From the NCBI GenBank assembly GCA_044226485.1, contig JBGAGY010000005.1, forward strand, positions 186,001 to 250,000: a stretch of DNA of 64,000 nucleotides. The letters are read 5' to 3'. Position numbers and translations under genes: made by a program. This DNA is from UBA6663 sp044226485 (lineage in GTDB: Bacteria; Chloroflexota; Anaerolineae; Anaerolineales; UBA6663). Each line of letters starts with the position of its first letter. Positions within the stretch are counted from its first letter, which is position 1. Below are positions 44,517 through 53,611 of the stretch, one piece after another. The notes below the pieces were generated by a model. It was not told the origin of the DNA. It was given only the letters and a program-made list of their open reading frames with translations, and searched no databases.

Positions 44517-45116
44517 ATGTCGAAGACGATTGCCATCATGTCCATGTCACTCGACGGTTTCGTTGCCGATCTCAACGACGGAGTTGATAAGGTGTTCGAC
44601 TGGTACTTCTCGTCCGGGGATGTGCAGGTGAAAACCGGAGGCGAAGGCGGCATGACGTTCAGGGTGTCTGAACCGAGCGCCCGTCACATTCGCGAACTGA
44701 CTTCCGAATTGGGGGCCGTGCTCACGGGTCGGCGTACGTTCGAAGTCGCCCAGGGCTGGGGAGGAAATCACAGCTGGGGGCCGGCGTTCGTGGTGACTCA
44801 TCAGATTCCCGACGGTTGGCCGCGCCCCAACTCCACGGTCCATTTCGTGACAGACGGAGTCGAAAGCGCTGTCCGGCAGGCCAAGGCCGCCGCGGGCGGC
44901 AAGTCCGTTGGCCTGCACGGCCCTGACATCATCCGACAGTGCCTGAACGCGGGCCTTCTCGACGAACTGAGTGTCGACATCGCCGCGCTGTTTTTGGGCT
45001 CCGGCATTCGGCTGTTCGATCATCTCGAAGGCACGCCCTATGTCATTGGCAACCCGACGGTGACTGCGGGCGTCGGTGTGACCCACCTGCGCTATCCGGT
45101 CCTCAAGGCGTCGTGA
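44517..45116 (+). CDS. Dihydrofolate reductase-like (RibD C-terminal domain) protein
   Basis: A 199-residue protein of the RibD_C/DHFR-like family common as stand-alone genes. Typical segments are IAIMSMSLDGFVADLNDG at the N-terminus, GAVLTGRRTFEVAQGWGG, FVVTHQIPDGWP, and GPDIIRQCLNAGLLDELSVD. It probably binds NADPH and reduces a pteridine-like or other compound; the specific substrate is unknown. AAAGGAA lies before the ATG. It is the second gene of a two-gene unit. Confidence 0.88.
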   Translation: MSKTIAIMSMSLDGFVADLNDGVDKVFDWYFSSGDVQVKTGGEGGMTFRVSEPSARHIRELTSELGAVLTGRRTFEVAQGWGGNHSWGPAFVVTHQIPDGWPRPNSTVHFVTDGVESAVRQAKAAAGGKSVGLHGPDIIRQCLNAGLLDELSVDIAALFLGSGIRLFDHLEGTPYVIGNPTVTAGVGVTHLRYPVLKAS

Positions 45117-45331
45117 GGTCGGCTGAAGAGCTGTCGCGTTAGTCGCTCACGCACGGCCATGCGCGGGCGGGCTGGTTTGCAGGCTTACTCGAACGCGAAA
45201 GGCTTGGCCGCCCCACCAGACGGAGGGCGAGCCGCCGTATACGGCCTTGGGCCGGGGATGAACGTGCGGACAGACGGCCTCTAGGAAGGCCACGTCATCG
45301 GCGCCGTGGCAGGGATATCTGTCGGGAGACG

Positions 45332-45366
45332 GTGTCCGGGGGCGCCAGCACGACGCCCCCGGACAC
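45332..45366 (-). terminator. Terminator-like hairpin after the xylose operon
   Basis: GTGTCCGGGGGCG (45332-45344) and CGCCCCCGGACAC (45354-45366) form a perfect 13-bp stem with a 9-base loop, 37 bases after the xylB stop codon. It can end transcripts from the xylose operon; no T-tract is present on either side. Confidence 0.7.
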
Positions 45367-45403
45367 GAGGATGTTTGATGCGGAGATCCGCTGTGCTCGT
45401 TCT

Positions 45404-46924
45404 CTACGAGCGCGCGATGGTTGCGAACACCGACGCCAGCGCCGGATAGAGCAGCCGATACGTTTGATAGCCGCCTTCAAAGGCCGAGCGTTCGCTCGCC
45501 GCCGCTGTCGTGCTGGCGACTCGCACCGTGGCGTCGCCGGCCGCTTCGACCGACGGCCAGACGCCGGCGGCCACGCCACCCAGCAGCGCCGCGCCGAAGG
45601 CTGCGCCCTCCGTTGACGTCACCAGAGACAGATCTGCCCCAAAGACATCGGCGAGCAGTTGCCGCCAGAACGCGCTCTTGACGCCGCCGCCCGAAGCCCG
45701 CACCTGGCCGGCCGACAGCCCCAGGCCGCGCATGAGCTCGAGCGAGTCACGCAGGCCATAGCTGACGCCCTCGAGCACGGCGCGCGTCATGTGAGCCTGC
45801 GTGTGTCGCACCGTCAGACCCACGAACGCGCCGCGCGCATCCGGATCGGGATGCGGCGTCCGCTCGCCGGTGAGATACGGAAGGAAGAACAGACCCTCGC
45901 TCCCGGCCGGCACCGACGCCGCGCTCTCGGTCAGCACGTCGTAGACGTCACGGCCCTCGGCCGCGGCCTTGGCCTGCGCGGCCTCACCGAGCGCGTCGCG
46001 ATACCAGCGGAAGCTGCCGGCCGCCGAGAGCATCACGCCCATCCAATGCCATTGACCCGGCACGGCGTGGCAGAACGCGTGGAGCCGCCCCTGCGGTTCT
46101 GGCGCGTAGCGCTCGGCTGCTGCGAAGATCACGCCGGAAGTGCCGAGCTGCAGGGAGACCAGACCCGGCCTCACGATGCCCATCCCCACGGCGCCCGCCG
46201 CCTGATCGCCGCCGCCGGCCGCGATCGGCGTGCCTGCCACGAGCCCGGTCAGCGCTGCGGCTTCGGCGCTCACGGCCGAGCTGGCCACCGGCGATTCGGT
46301 CACCGTCGGCAGCCAGGCGTGTGGGATCTCGAGGGCCGCGAGCATCTCGTCGGACCAGGCCCGCGCGCCGACATCGAACAGCGACGTGCCCGACGCATCC
46401 GAGACGTCGCCGAAGAAGCCGCCGCTCAACTTGTAACGGACGTAGTCCTTGGGCAGCAGCACCGTGGCGATGCGCGCGTAGGCCTCGGGTTCGTGCTCTT
46501 TGACCCACGCGATCTTGGGCGCCGTGAACCCGGTCAGCACCGGGTTGCCCGTCAGCGCGATGACCCGCTCGGCCCCGACCCGTTCAGTGATCGTTCGACA
46601 CTGTTGGGCCGTGCGCTGGTCGTTCCAGAGGATGACCGGCCGCACCAGGTCACCGTGCGCGTCGAGCGTGACAAGGCCGTGCATCTGCCCGGTCAGGCCG
46701 ACGCCGACGATGTCAGCGCCCGTGAGGCCGGCCTGCGCCAGCGCGGCTCGAATGCTCTTGACCGTCGCGTCCCAGAAGAGCTCGGCGGATTGCTCGGTCC
46801 AACCGGGCCGCGGCGTCTCGTATGGATATTCAGATGCCGCCACCGTCACGACAGTGCCGGTCTCGTCGATGACGAGGGCCTTGGTCGCCGTGGTCGAGGT
46901 GTCGATGCCCAGCAGATATTTCAT
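45404..46924 (-). CDS. xylB: Xylulokinase
   Basis: A 506-residue FGGY kinase that phosphorylates D-xylulose to xylulose 5-phosphate for the pentose phosphate pathway. The N-terminal GIDTSTTATKALVID, the xylulokinase-type substrate loop GVGLTGQMHGLV, ILWNDQRT, and the catalytic-Asp segment GGGDQAAGAVG are all present, as is the second ATP motif ASGGGVKSAFWRQLLAD. The ATG at 46924 has GAGGGG six bases upstream. It follows xylose isomerase by 10 bases, the usual order, and ends the operon before a strong hairpin. Confidence 0.95.
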   Translation of the reverse strand: MKYLLGIDTSTTATKALVIDETGTVVTVAASEYPYETPRPGWTEQSAELFWDATVKSIRAALAQAGLTGADIVGVGLTGQMHGLVTLDAHGDLVRPVILWNDQRTAQQCRTITERVGAERVIALTGNPVLTGFTAPKIAWVKEHEPEAYARIATVLLPKDYVRYKLSGGFFGDVSDASGTSLFDVGARAWSDEMLAALEIPHAWLPTVTESPVASSAVSAEAAALTGLVAGTPIAAGGGDQAAGAVGMGIVRPGLVSLQLGTSGVIFAAAERYAPEPQGRLHAFCHAVPGQWHWMGVMLSAAGSFRWYRDALGEAAQAKAAAEGRDVYDVLTESAASVPAGSEGLFFLPYLTGERTPHPDPDARGAFVGLTVRHTQAHMTRAVLEGVSYGLRDSLELMRGLGLSAGQVRASGGGVKSAFWRQLLADVFGADLSLVTSTEGAAFGAALLGGVAAGVWPSVEAAGDATVRVASTTAAASERSAFEGGYQTYRLLYPALASVFATIARS

Positions 46925-46934
46925 GGCCATCCCC

Positions 46935-48101
46935 TCATCGCGCGCCCAACAACACCTCAATGGTCAGTTGATCGAGACGCTCGTACGGCAGCCCGCGCTG
47001 CGCGACCGCCGCAGGCTGAAGGTCGCGGCTCTTGAGCGCGGCGGCCTTCTCGGCCGAGTAGGCTCCCGTGAGCGCTGCCAGCGAGCCGTCGTCGGCGTTG
47101 ATCTCGGCGACCAGGGCCTGGATGTCAGGATCCGCGTTCCAGCGCGCCGCCTTCTCCTTCAGGATCAGGTACGTGCGCATGCAGCCGCGCGCGAAGTCCT
47201 TCACGCCCTCATAGTCCTCAGTGCGGTACGAGTGCGCGTCGAAGTGCTTGGAGCCGTTGTACTTCACGTCCTCCAGGAACTTGACCAGGAAGAAGGCGTT
47301 CTTGGGATTGGCTGACCCGAAACGGAAGTCCTGATCGTAACGGCCGGGGTTCTGGTCGTTGAGGTCGATGTGGAAGAGCTTGCCGGCATCCCAGGCCTGC
47401 GCCACGCCGTGCAGGAAGTTGAGCCCGGCCATCGTCTCGTGAGCGACCTCGGGGTTCACGCCGACCATCTCGGGGTGATCGAGCGTGTTGATGAACGCCA
47501 GGGCATGGCCGACCGTCGCAAGGTAGATGTCGCCGCGCGGTTCGTTGGGCTTGGGCTCAAGCGCGAACTTCAGGTCGTACTTCTGGTCGCGCGCGTACTC
47601 GCACAGGAAGTTGAGGGCCTCGCGGAAGCGTTTGCCGGCTTCCACAGGGCTCTTGGTGGCGTCGCTCTCGGTGCCTTCGCGGCCGCCCCAGAAGACGTAG
47701 ACCTTGGCGCCGAACTCGACGCCCAGGTCCATGGCCTTCATCGTCTTCTGCAGCGCGTAGGCGCGCACCTTCGGGTCGTTGCTGGTGAAAGCCCCATCCT
47801 TGAAGACGGCGTCGCGGAACAGATCAGTGGTCGCCATCGGCACGACAAGGCCGGTCTCGTCGAGGGCCTTGCGGAAGTCGCGTTTGATCGCCTCGGCCTC
47901 GGCCGGCGTCGCGTCGACCGGGATCAGGTCGCTGTCGTGGTAGTTGACGCCCCAGGCGCCGACTTCGCCGAGCAGCCGGACCAGGTCCGCCGACGACTTC
48001 GGCTCGCGCACCGGGCCGCCGAACGGATCGCGACCGACGTTGCCGACGGTCCACAGACCGAAGGTGAACTTGTGCTCGGGTTGGGGCAGGTAATTTGACA
48101 T
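46935..48101 (-). CDS. xylA: Xylose isomerase (short, actinobacterial-type)
   Basis: This 388-residue enzyme converts D-xylose to D-xylulose with two divalent metals. The family segments are clear: FTFGLWTVGNVGRDPFG at the start, VYVFWGGREGTE, FALEPKPNEPRGDIYL (metal-binding Glu), NPEVAHETMAGLNF, and FHIDLNDQNPGRYDQD (metal-binding Asp/His). Length and the FGLWT start place it with the short class known from Streptomyces and Chloroflexota rather than the longer E. coli class. It sits between the permease gene xylH and xylB. Confidence 0.96.
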   Translation of the reverse strand: MSNYLPQPEHKFTFGLWTVGNVGRDPFGGPVREPKSSADLVRLLGEVGAWGVNYHDSDLIPVDATPAEAEAIKRDFRKALDETGLVVPMATTDLFRDAVFKDGAFTSNDPKVRAYALQKTMKAMDLGVEFGAKVYVFWGGREGTESDATKSPVEAGKRFREALNFLCEYARDQKYDLKFALEPKPNEPRGDIYLATVGHALAFINTLDHPEMVGVNPEVAHETMAGLNFLHGVAQAWDAGKLFHIDLNDQNPGRYDQDFRFGSANPKNAFFLVKFLEDVKYNGSKHFDAHSYRTEDYEGVKDFARGCMRTYLILKEKAARWNADPDIQALVAEINADDGSLAALTGAYSAEKAAALKSRDLQPAAVAQRGLPYERLDQLTIEVLLGAR

Positions 48102-48160
48102 GAGAGTCTCCGTTGGGCGATCAGCCGCCGATGCGGCGGCTTGATCCTCGAGGATGGCGA

Positions 48161-49390
48161 TTAGTTCGTTGTGTCATTCCGCTTGAGGTAGACGTCAAGC
48201 AGAACGGCGAAGACAAGCACAGCGCCCTTGATCACGTACGTGAGCGCCGGCGGCGCGTTGAGCATCTGCAGACCGGTGCTCAGGCTGGCCATGACGAGGC
48301 CGCCGATCATGGCGCCCGGGATGGTGCCCACGCCGCCCAACGTCGAGGTGCCGCCGAGGATGGCGCTGGCGATGACGTCGAGTTCGTAGTTGCCGCCGGC
48401 GCCGATCGTGCCGTAGCCGACGTAGGAGGCCAGAACGACGCCGGCCACGCCGCAGAGAAAGCCCATCAGCACGAACACCTGGAAGATGTTGCCCTTGATG
48501 CTGATGCCCGACAGCCGGGCCGCGTCGCGGTTGCCGCCGATCGCATACGCATATCGCCCGAACCGCGTGTTCATCGACAGATAGGTCACGGCGACGGCCA
48601 CCAGCGCCAGGAGCAGCACCGGATACGGGATGCCCGGGGCCACTTCATACGAGTTCACCACGGCCACATACACGCTCAACAGGACCGCATAGCCCGCGAT
48701 CTTGAGGATCTCGACCGGCAGCGAGGGCAGGGGGAAGCCGAACTTGCGCTTGTTGCTTCGGCCGCGCACCAGGTTGAAGATCAGGACGCCGATGATCAAC
48801 ACCACCAGCCCCCAGCTCAACAGCGAAGGCAGGTAGCCCTGACCGATCTCAGAGAAGACCGGTTGATTGGCCGGGATCGTCTTGCCTTCGGTTCGTAGTA
48901 ACACGAGCCCCTGCAAGATGAAGTTGCTCCCGAGTGTGACGATGAAAGCCGGCACGCGCAGGTAGGCCACGATATAGCCTTGCGCGATGCCCCAGAGCGT
49001 GCCCACTGCCAGGCCGACGAAGACCGACCCGAGCGCCGCCACGGCTGGTTGCCCGGGGAACATGGCGTTCCACGTGTTTGCCTGCAAATACGCCACGACC
49101 ACCGAGACAAAGCCGGCCAGACGCCCGACCGACAGGTCGATGTTGCCCGTCACGATCACCAGCACCATTCCGGCGGCCATCAAAGACGTCACGGACATCT
49201 GCCGGAACAGGTTGGAGATGTTTTGCGGCGAGATGTAGCTTCCCTTCGTGGCCACGGCAAAATAGACCCAGATCGCGATCAGGGCCACGATCATGGTGTA
49301 GGTTTGGAAGTCCTGTCGCAGCCGCCTGAACAAGCCTGAGGTCGCCGTCTTCTGCGGTTGATTGGTTTGCGTCATGGTTGAATTAGACAT
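48161..49390 (-). CDS. xylH: Xylose ABC transporter permease
   Basis: A 409-residue polytopic protein with about ten to twelve hydrophobic segments and family signatures VLVIVTGNIDLSVGRLAGFV, YAIGGNRDAARLSGISIKG and SAILGGTSTLGGVGTIPGAM. The insertion with KRKFGFPLPSLPVE between central helices is typical for XylH, which is longer than RbsC. It forms a homodimeric channel with XylG. It lies 34 bases after xylG and 59 bases before xylA in one operon. Confidence 0.92.
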   Translation of the reverse strand: MSNSTMTQTNQPQKTATSGLFRRLRQDFQTYTMIVALIAIWVYFAVATKGSYISPQNISNLFRQMSVTSLMAAGMVLVIVTGNIDLSVGRLAGFVSVVVAYLQANTWNAMFPGQPAVAALGSVFVGLAVGTLWGIAQGYIVAYLRVPAFIVTLGSNFILQGLVLLRTEGKTIPANQPVFSEIGQGYLPSLLSWGLVVLIIGVLIFNLVRGRSNKRKFGFPLPSLPVEILKIAGYAVLLSVYVAVVNSYEVAPGIPYPVLLLALVAVAVTYLSMNTRFGRYAYAIGGNRDAARLSGISIKGNIFQVFVLMGFLCGVAGVVLASYVGYGTIGAGGNYELDVIASAILGGTSTLGGVGTIPGAMIGGLVMASLSTGLQMLNAPPALTYVIKGAVLVFAVLLDVYLKRNDTTN

Positions 49391-49424
49391 GCCCGCTCTT
49401 CTCCTGACATGCTTCGGTCGTGGC

Positions 49425-50942
49425 TCAGGCCAGGCCGGTTGCCATCGTCATGATCCGTTCCTGAGTGGCCTCTGAGATGTTCAGGATGCCCTGTGAACGC
49501 CCCTGCCACATGACCATCACACGATCGCTCATGCCGAGGACTTCTTCGAGTTCGCTCGAGATCATGATGATCCCGATCCCGCGCTCGGCCAGCGTATTCA
49601 TGAGTTTATAGATTTCGAATTTGGCGCCGACATCGATGCCGCGCGTCGGATCGTCCATGATCAGGATCTGCGGATTCGACAACAGCCACTTGGCCATCAC
49701 GACTTTCTGCTGGTTGCCGCCCGAGAGCGAGCTCACCGGTACCTGCACGCTGGGCGCTTTGACCGACAGTTCCTGGGCGATCTGAGTGCTGGCGGCCATC
49801 TCATTGTCTTCGTTCACCGCCAGCGCTCCGCCAAACCGCCCAAGATTCGCCAGCGAGATGTTCTTGACGATGGACTGGATGAGCACCAGCCCGTAACGCT
49901 TGCGATCCTCCGGGACCAGGCCCAGCCCGTGCTGCATGGCCGCGTAGCTTCCGCGGATCTGCACGGGCTTGCCCGCAATCTTGATGACGCCGCTCGTGAC
50001 GTTCGCAAACTCGCCGAACAACGTCATCACGAGCTCGGTTCGGCCCGAGCCCATCAACCCGGCGATGCCGAGGATCTCGCCCTTGCGAAGATCGAACGAC
50101 ACGCCCTTGAGCACCTCGCGGCCGGCCCATTCGGCGTGCAGATCCTGAACCTCCAGGATCGTCTCGCCGGGTTGGCGCTCGCCGCGCGGGAAACGCTCTT
50201 TCATTTCACGCCCGACCATCTGGCCCACCAGCTTTTCGGGGGTGAGCTCGGACGTGGGCTGCGAGCTCACGACCTTGCCGTCGCGCAGCACCGTCAACGT
50301 GTCGGTGATGCGGAAGAATTCGTTCATCTTGTGCGTGATGTAGATGCAGGTCACGCCGCGCGCCTTGAGGGTCTCGAGGATCTCCATCAGCCGGTTGATC
50401 TCGGCTTCCGAGAGCGCGCTCGTGGGTTCGTCGAGGATCAGCACCTGGGCGTCTTCAGAGAGCGCTTTGGCGATCTCGGCCATCTGCATCTGGCCGATGC
50501 CCAGATTGCGCACCACATCCTGCGGTCGTACATCGAGCCGGTATTTCTCGAGGATCGATCGAGTTTCGGAGTTCAGTCGGTCCCAATCGATCGAGCCGCG
50601 GTTGACCGGCTCTCGACCCAGAAAGATGTTTTCGGCCACGGTCATCGCCGGCACCAGCGTCAGTTCCTGGTACACGATGGAGATCCCCTCGCGCACAGCT
50701 GCCTGAATGGAGCTGTTTTGGAGTTTGAGATCCTTGCCGTTGTAGAGGACCGTGCCGTCGTACGTGCCGTAGGGGTAGACGCCGGCCAGGATCTTCATCA
50801 ACGTCGACTTGCCGGCGCCGTTCTCGCCACAGAGGCCATGGATTTCGCCGCGCTTCACCTTGAAGCTGACGTCGCTGAGCGCGGTGACGCCGGGAAACTG
50901 TTTGGTGACGTTGCGAAACTCCAGAATCGTGTCGTCGCTCAT
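49425..50942 (-). CDS. xylG: Xylose ABC transporter ATP-binding protein
   Basis: A 505-residue protein with two fused ATPase domains. Domain one has Walker A GENGAGKSTLMKILAG, signature NLGIGQMQMAEIAKAL and Walker B VLILDEPTSAL. Domain two has GLMGSGRTELVMTLFG in the Walker A position, the signature LSGGNQQKVVMAKWL and Walker B LIMDDPTRGID; that second Walker B has Asp-Asp where Asp-Glu is usual (DDP instead of DEP), so domain two may hydrolyse ATP poorly. It powers XylFH uptake of xylose. Confidence 0.93.
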   Translation of the reverse strand: MSDDTILEFRNVTKQFPGVTALSDVSFKVKRGEIHGLCGENGAGKSTLMKILAGVYPYGTYDGTVLYNGKDLKLQNSSIQAAVREGISIVYQELTLVPAMTVAENIFLGREPVNRGSIDWDRLNSETRSILEKYRLDVRPQDVVRNLGIGQMQMAEIAKALSEDAQVLILDEPTSALSEAEINRLMEILETLKARGVTCIYITHKMNEFFRITDTLTVLRDGKVVSSQPTSELTPEKLVGQMVGREMKERFPRGERQPGETILEVQDLHAEWAGREVLKGVSFDLRKGEILGIAGLMGSGRTELVMTLFGEFANVTSGVIKIAGKPVQIRGSYAAMQHGLGLVPEDRKRYGLVLIQSIVKNISLANLGRFGGALAVNEDNEMAASTQIAQELSVKAPSVQVPVSSLSGGNQQKVVMAKWLLSNPQILIMDDPTRGIDVGAKFEIYKLMNTLAERGIGIIMISSELEEVLGMSDRVMVMWQGRSQGILNISEATQERIMTMATGLA

Positions 50943-50963
50943 GAGTTCACCTGGGCCAGGCAG

Positions 50964-50998
50964 CCCACCGCGCCCGGCAGAGCGCCGGACGCGGTGGG
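50964..50998 (-). terminator. Intra-operon hairpin between xylF and xylG
   Basis: CCCACCGCG (50964-50972) pairs with CGCGGTGGG (50990-50998), and an inner CCGGC/GCCGG (50974-50978, 50984-50988) extends the stem. It follows the xylF stop codon by about 30 bases and can reduce downstream transcription or protect the xylF message. Confidence 0.6.
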
Positions 50999-51030
50999 TT
51001 CTTCAGTTGCGGGTCAACGGGCGCGACGCC

Positions 51031-52173
51031 TTATGGCTTGGCCGGTCGCTCGTTTTCCGGGATATCACGGTAGACGTCATCGTACGTCTGGAAGCCGGAT
51101 TTGACCACCAGGTCGAAGACGTTGTCTTTGGTGACCTGGAAGACGGGCAGGAACAGCGACTGGACGTTGCCGGTCTTGGTGTCGTCGTTGGTCAGCTCGG
51201 CCATCGTGTACGACTTGAGGTCGGGCACGGTCTTGCCGGTGACCAGCGCATCGATCAGGTCGATGGCCTGCGGCACCAGGTTGCGGATGTCCTTGAGGAT
51301 GCTGACGGACAGCTCGCCCTTGACGATGCTGTTGCAGCCGTCGGCGGTTGCGTCCTGGCCCGAGATCGGGACCTTGCCGGCGAGGCCCTGGGCCTTCATG
51401 GCCTGGAGCGCGCCGAGCGCGGTGCCGTCATTGGAGGCCACCACCGCATCGATCTTGTTCTGCTGAGCGGTGAGGATGTTCTCCATGATCTTCTGGGCGT
51501 TGGCAGCGTCCCAGTTGTCAACCCACTGGTCGGCCACGACTTCGATGACGCCCTTGTCGACGTAGGGCTGGAGCACCTCATCCTGGCCCTTGCGGAACAG
51601 GATGGCGTTGTTGTCGGTCGGGGAGCCGCCGAGCTTGACGAGCTTGACCGGCCCCTTGGCCGCCACGTCCCAGTTGTCGATGTCGAGCGCCTTGAGGACG
51701 CCCTGCGCCTGCTGGCGACCGACTTCGACGTTGTTGAAGGACAGGTAGGCGGCGATGTTGGCCGACTTGATCAGTCGGTCGTAAGCCAGCACCTTGACGC
51801 CGGCAGCGGCGGCCTTGTCGACCGACGTGGCGGCGGCGTCGCCGTCTTCAGCGACGATGATCAGACCCTTGACGCCCTGAGCGACCATGTTGTCGATCTG
51901 GTCGTTCTGGAGCTTGACGTCGTGGTTGGCTTCCTGCACGACGACTTCGTAGCCCTTGGCCTCGAGGGCCGCGGTCATCTGATCGGCTTCTTTCTTCCAG
52001 CGTTCCGTCGCAAAGTCCGAGAACGACAGACCGATCTTGACGCCACCACCGGTGGCTTCAGTGGCCGGAGCCTGAGTGGCCGGGGCAGCAGCGGGGGCGC
52101 AGGCGCCGATCATGCTGGCGGCCGCAACGATCGAGACGAATTGATAACCAATGCGCTTCAGCGTGCGTTTCAT
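51031..52173 (-). CDS. xylF: Xylose-binding lipoprotein
   Basis: A 380-residue type I binding protein with a lipoprotein signal (lipobox MIGAC, Cys25) and an Ala/Pro/Thr linker. The mature domain begins VKIGLSFSDFATERWKKEAD, a XylF-like opening, and continues with VKGLIIVAEDGDAA, VLAYDRLI, VVASNDGTALGALQAM and ISGQDATADGC, all at ligand-binding positions of the family. TAGGAGGA precedes the ATG. It delivers D-xylose to XylGH. A 83-base gap to the ROK gene upstream holds a weak relative of the operon operator (TTTACATCAACAAAC), too diverged to count as a site. Confidence 0.92.
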   Translation of the reverse strand: MKRTLKRIGYQFVSIVAAASMIGACAPAAAPATQAPATEATGGGVKIGLSFSDFATERWKKEADQMTAALEAKGYEVVVQEANHDVKLQNDQIDNMVAQGVKGLIIVAEDGDAAATSVDKAAAAGVKVLAYDRLIKSANIAAYLSFNNVEVGRQQAQGVLKALDIDNWDVAAKGPVKLVKLGGSPTDNNAILFRKGQDEVLQPYVDKGVIEVVADQWVDNWDAANAQKIMENILTAQQNKIDAVVASNDGTALGALQAMKAQGLAGKVPISGQDATADGCNSIVKGELSVSILKDIRNLVPQAIDLIDALVTGKTVPDLKSYTMAELTNDDTKTGNVQSLFLPVFQVTKDNVFDLVVKSGFQTYDDVYRDIPENERPAKP

Positions 52174-52256
52174 GAACGTCCTCCTAGATAAAGTCCCGCG
52201 TGTGAGGCTGTTTGTTGATGTAAATGCTGAAATGATCCAAGTACTCCCTTCTGAGA

Positions 52257-53513
52257 TCAGCGCCGGACCGCGCCGGTCGGGGGTGCAACGGACTCGGCCC
52301 GGGTCACTTCAAGAGGCTGAGACAGGATGCGATGAAAGATCGTCGCAATCCCGCCCATAACGCTAGCGTCTTCGCCGTAGGTGGCCACCACGATCTCGGC
52401 CTTGTCACGCGAAGCGCGTAGCGCCCGACGCTCCACCTCGGCCGTGAGGCTCGGCATGAGGTACTCATGGCCGACGCTGAGCGCACCGCCGAACACGACC
52501 CGCTCGGGGTTGAGGGCATTGATCAAGTTCGCCAGACCGATCCCCAGATAACGGCCGGTCTCGGCAAACGCGGCGCGCGCGACGCCATCGCCTGCGCGAG
52601 CGGCCTCCACTACATCGGGCACGGTCAAGCGATCCCAATCGCCGCCGCAAACCGTCGTGAGCGACGATGTCTGTCCGCCTTCGACCGCCGCGCGCACGCG
52701 CCGGAAGAACGCCCACTGGCTGACGAAGGTCTCCCAGCAGCCGAAGTTGCCGCAATTGCATTGCGGGCCGTTGGGGTCCATCGTCATATGTCCCACTTCG
52801 CCGGCGAACCCGGCGGCGCCGGGCAGCACCTCGCGGTTGAGGACGATCCCACCGCCGAGGCCGACGCCGGCGCTGACATACAGAACGAAGTTGACGCCAC
52901 GCGCGGCGCCGAAGTAGCTCTCACCCAAAGCCGCCAGGTTCGCCTCGTTGGCGACCTCGATCGGCAGTTTGAACTTGCGCTGCAGGCGAGCTTTCACGCG
53001 CACATCGGCCCAGCCCAGGTTTGGCGCGAAGAGCAAAGTGCCTGCGGCCACGTCGACCAGGCCCGGCACGCCGAGACCCATGCCGAGCAAGCGCATGCCG
53101 TGTGCATGGGCTTCCTGGCAGGCGTCCTGAAGCATGCTCTCCAGAAGATCCAGCACGGTCTCCTGTCGTTCGTGACGCCGCGTGGCCTCTCGCCTTCGCC
53201 AGACGATCTCGCCGGCGAAGTTCGTCAGGATCACGAGCACAAAATCCACGCCGATCTCGGCGCCGATGATGTAACCCGCCAGCGGGTTGAGGTTCAGGCG
53301 AATCGCGGGCCGTCCCACGTCGCCGACGTCTGTGCCGCTTTCGTGAACGAAATCGGACTCGAGCAACTCGCGGACGAGACTCGTGACGGTGGCCTTGTTC
53401 AGCCCGGTCAGCTGGGCGAGGTGGGTCCGCGAGAGCGGAGCATCACGCCTCAAGGTCTCCAGAATGAGGGCGATGTTCAACTCCCTCATGTGGGTATGGT
53501 CCACATTGCGCAT
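52257..53513 (-). CDS. ROK-family transcriptional regulator, XylR-like
   Basis: A 418-residue repressor with an N-terminal winged helix (ELNIALILETLRRDAPLSRT, LAQLTGLNKATVTSLVREL) and a ROK sugar-kinase-like domain (IIGAEIGVDFVLVIL, GLGVPGLVD, YVSAGVGLGGGIVLN). The zinc-binding cysteines CNCGNFGCWE are present, while the glucokinase ATP motif is weak, as in regulators. The ATG at 53513 has AGGACC about 8 bases upstream; a GTG at 53516 directly before it is an alternative. It heads the xylose operon and very likely represses it, including itself, until xylose is bound. Confidence 0.92.
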   Translation of the reverse strand: MRNVDHTHMRELNIALILETLRRDAPLSRTHLAQLTGLNKATVTSLVRELLESDFVHESGTDVGDVGRPAIRLNLNPLAGYIIGAEIGVDFVLVILTNFAGEIVWRRREATRRHERQETVLDLLESMLQDACQEAHAHGMRLLGMGLGVPGLVDVAAGTLLFAPNLGWADVRVKARLQRKFKLPIEVANEANLAALGESYFGAARGVNFVLYVSAGVGLGGGIVLNREVLPGAAGFAGEVGHMTMDPNGPQCNCGNFGCWETFVSQWAFFRRVRAAVEGGQTSSLTTVCGGDWDRLTVPDVVEAARAGDGVARAAFAETGRYLGIGLANLINALNPERVVFGGALSVGHEYLMPSLTAEVERRALRASRDKAEIVVATYGEDASVMGGIATIFHRILSQPLEVTRAESVAPPTGAVRR

Positions 53514-53559
53514 CACGGTTCGGTCCTGCCGAGTCTCTTATGTCCCTGCTCAGGTTTAT

Positions 53560-53611
53560 TTGTTTAGGTAATCAATTAATGGCATCGTACCCTGAATTTC
53601 GGCAGAGTCAA
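53560..53611 (-). promoter_or_regulatory. Promoter and ROK operator of the xylose operon
   Basis: Minus strand: -35 TTGACT (53606-53611), 16-base spacer, -10 TACGAT (53584-53589). About 8 bases downstream lies TTGATTACCTAAACAA (53560-53575), an imperfect palindrome with six of eight pairs matching, of the TTG...CAA kind bound by ROK regulators. It sits 46 bases upstream of the regulator start, so autoregulation is implied. Confidence 0.65.

Noticed and set aside
52190..52240. Second ROK operator upstream of xylF
   Set aside because: TTTACATCAACAAAC shares only part of the pattern and has no clear promoter with it; readthrough from the ROK gene promoter is the simpler view.
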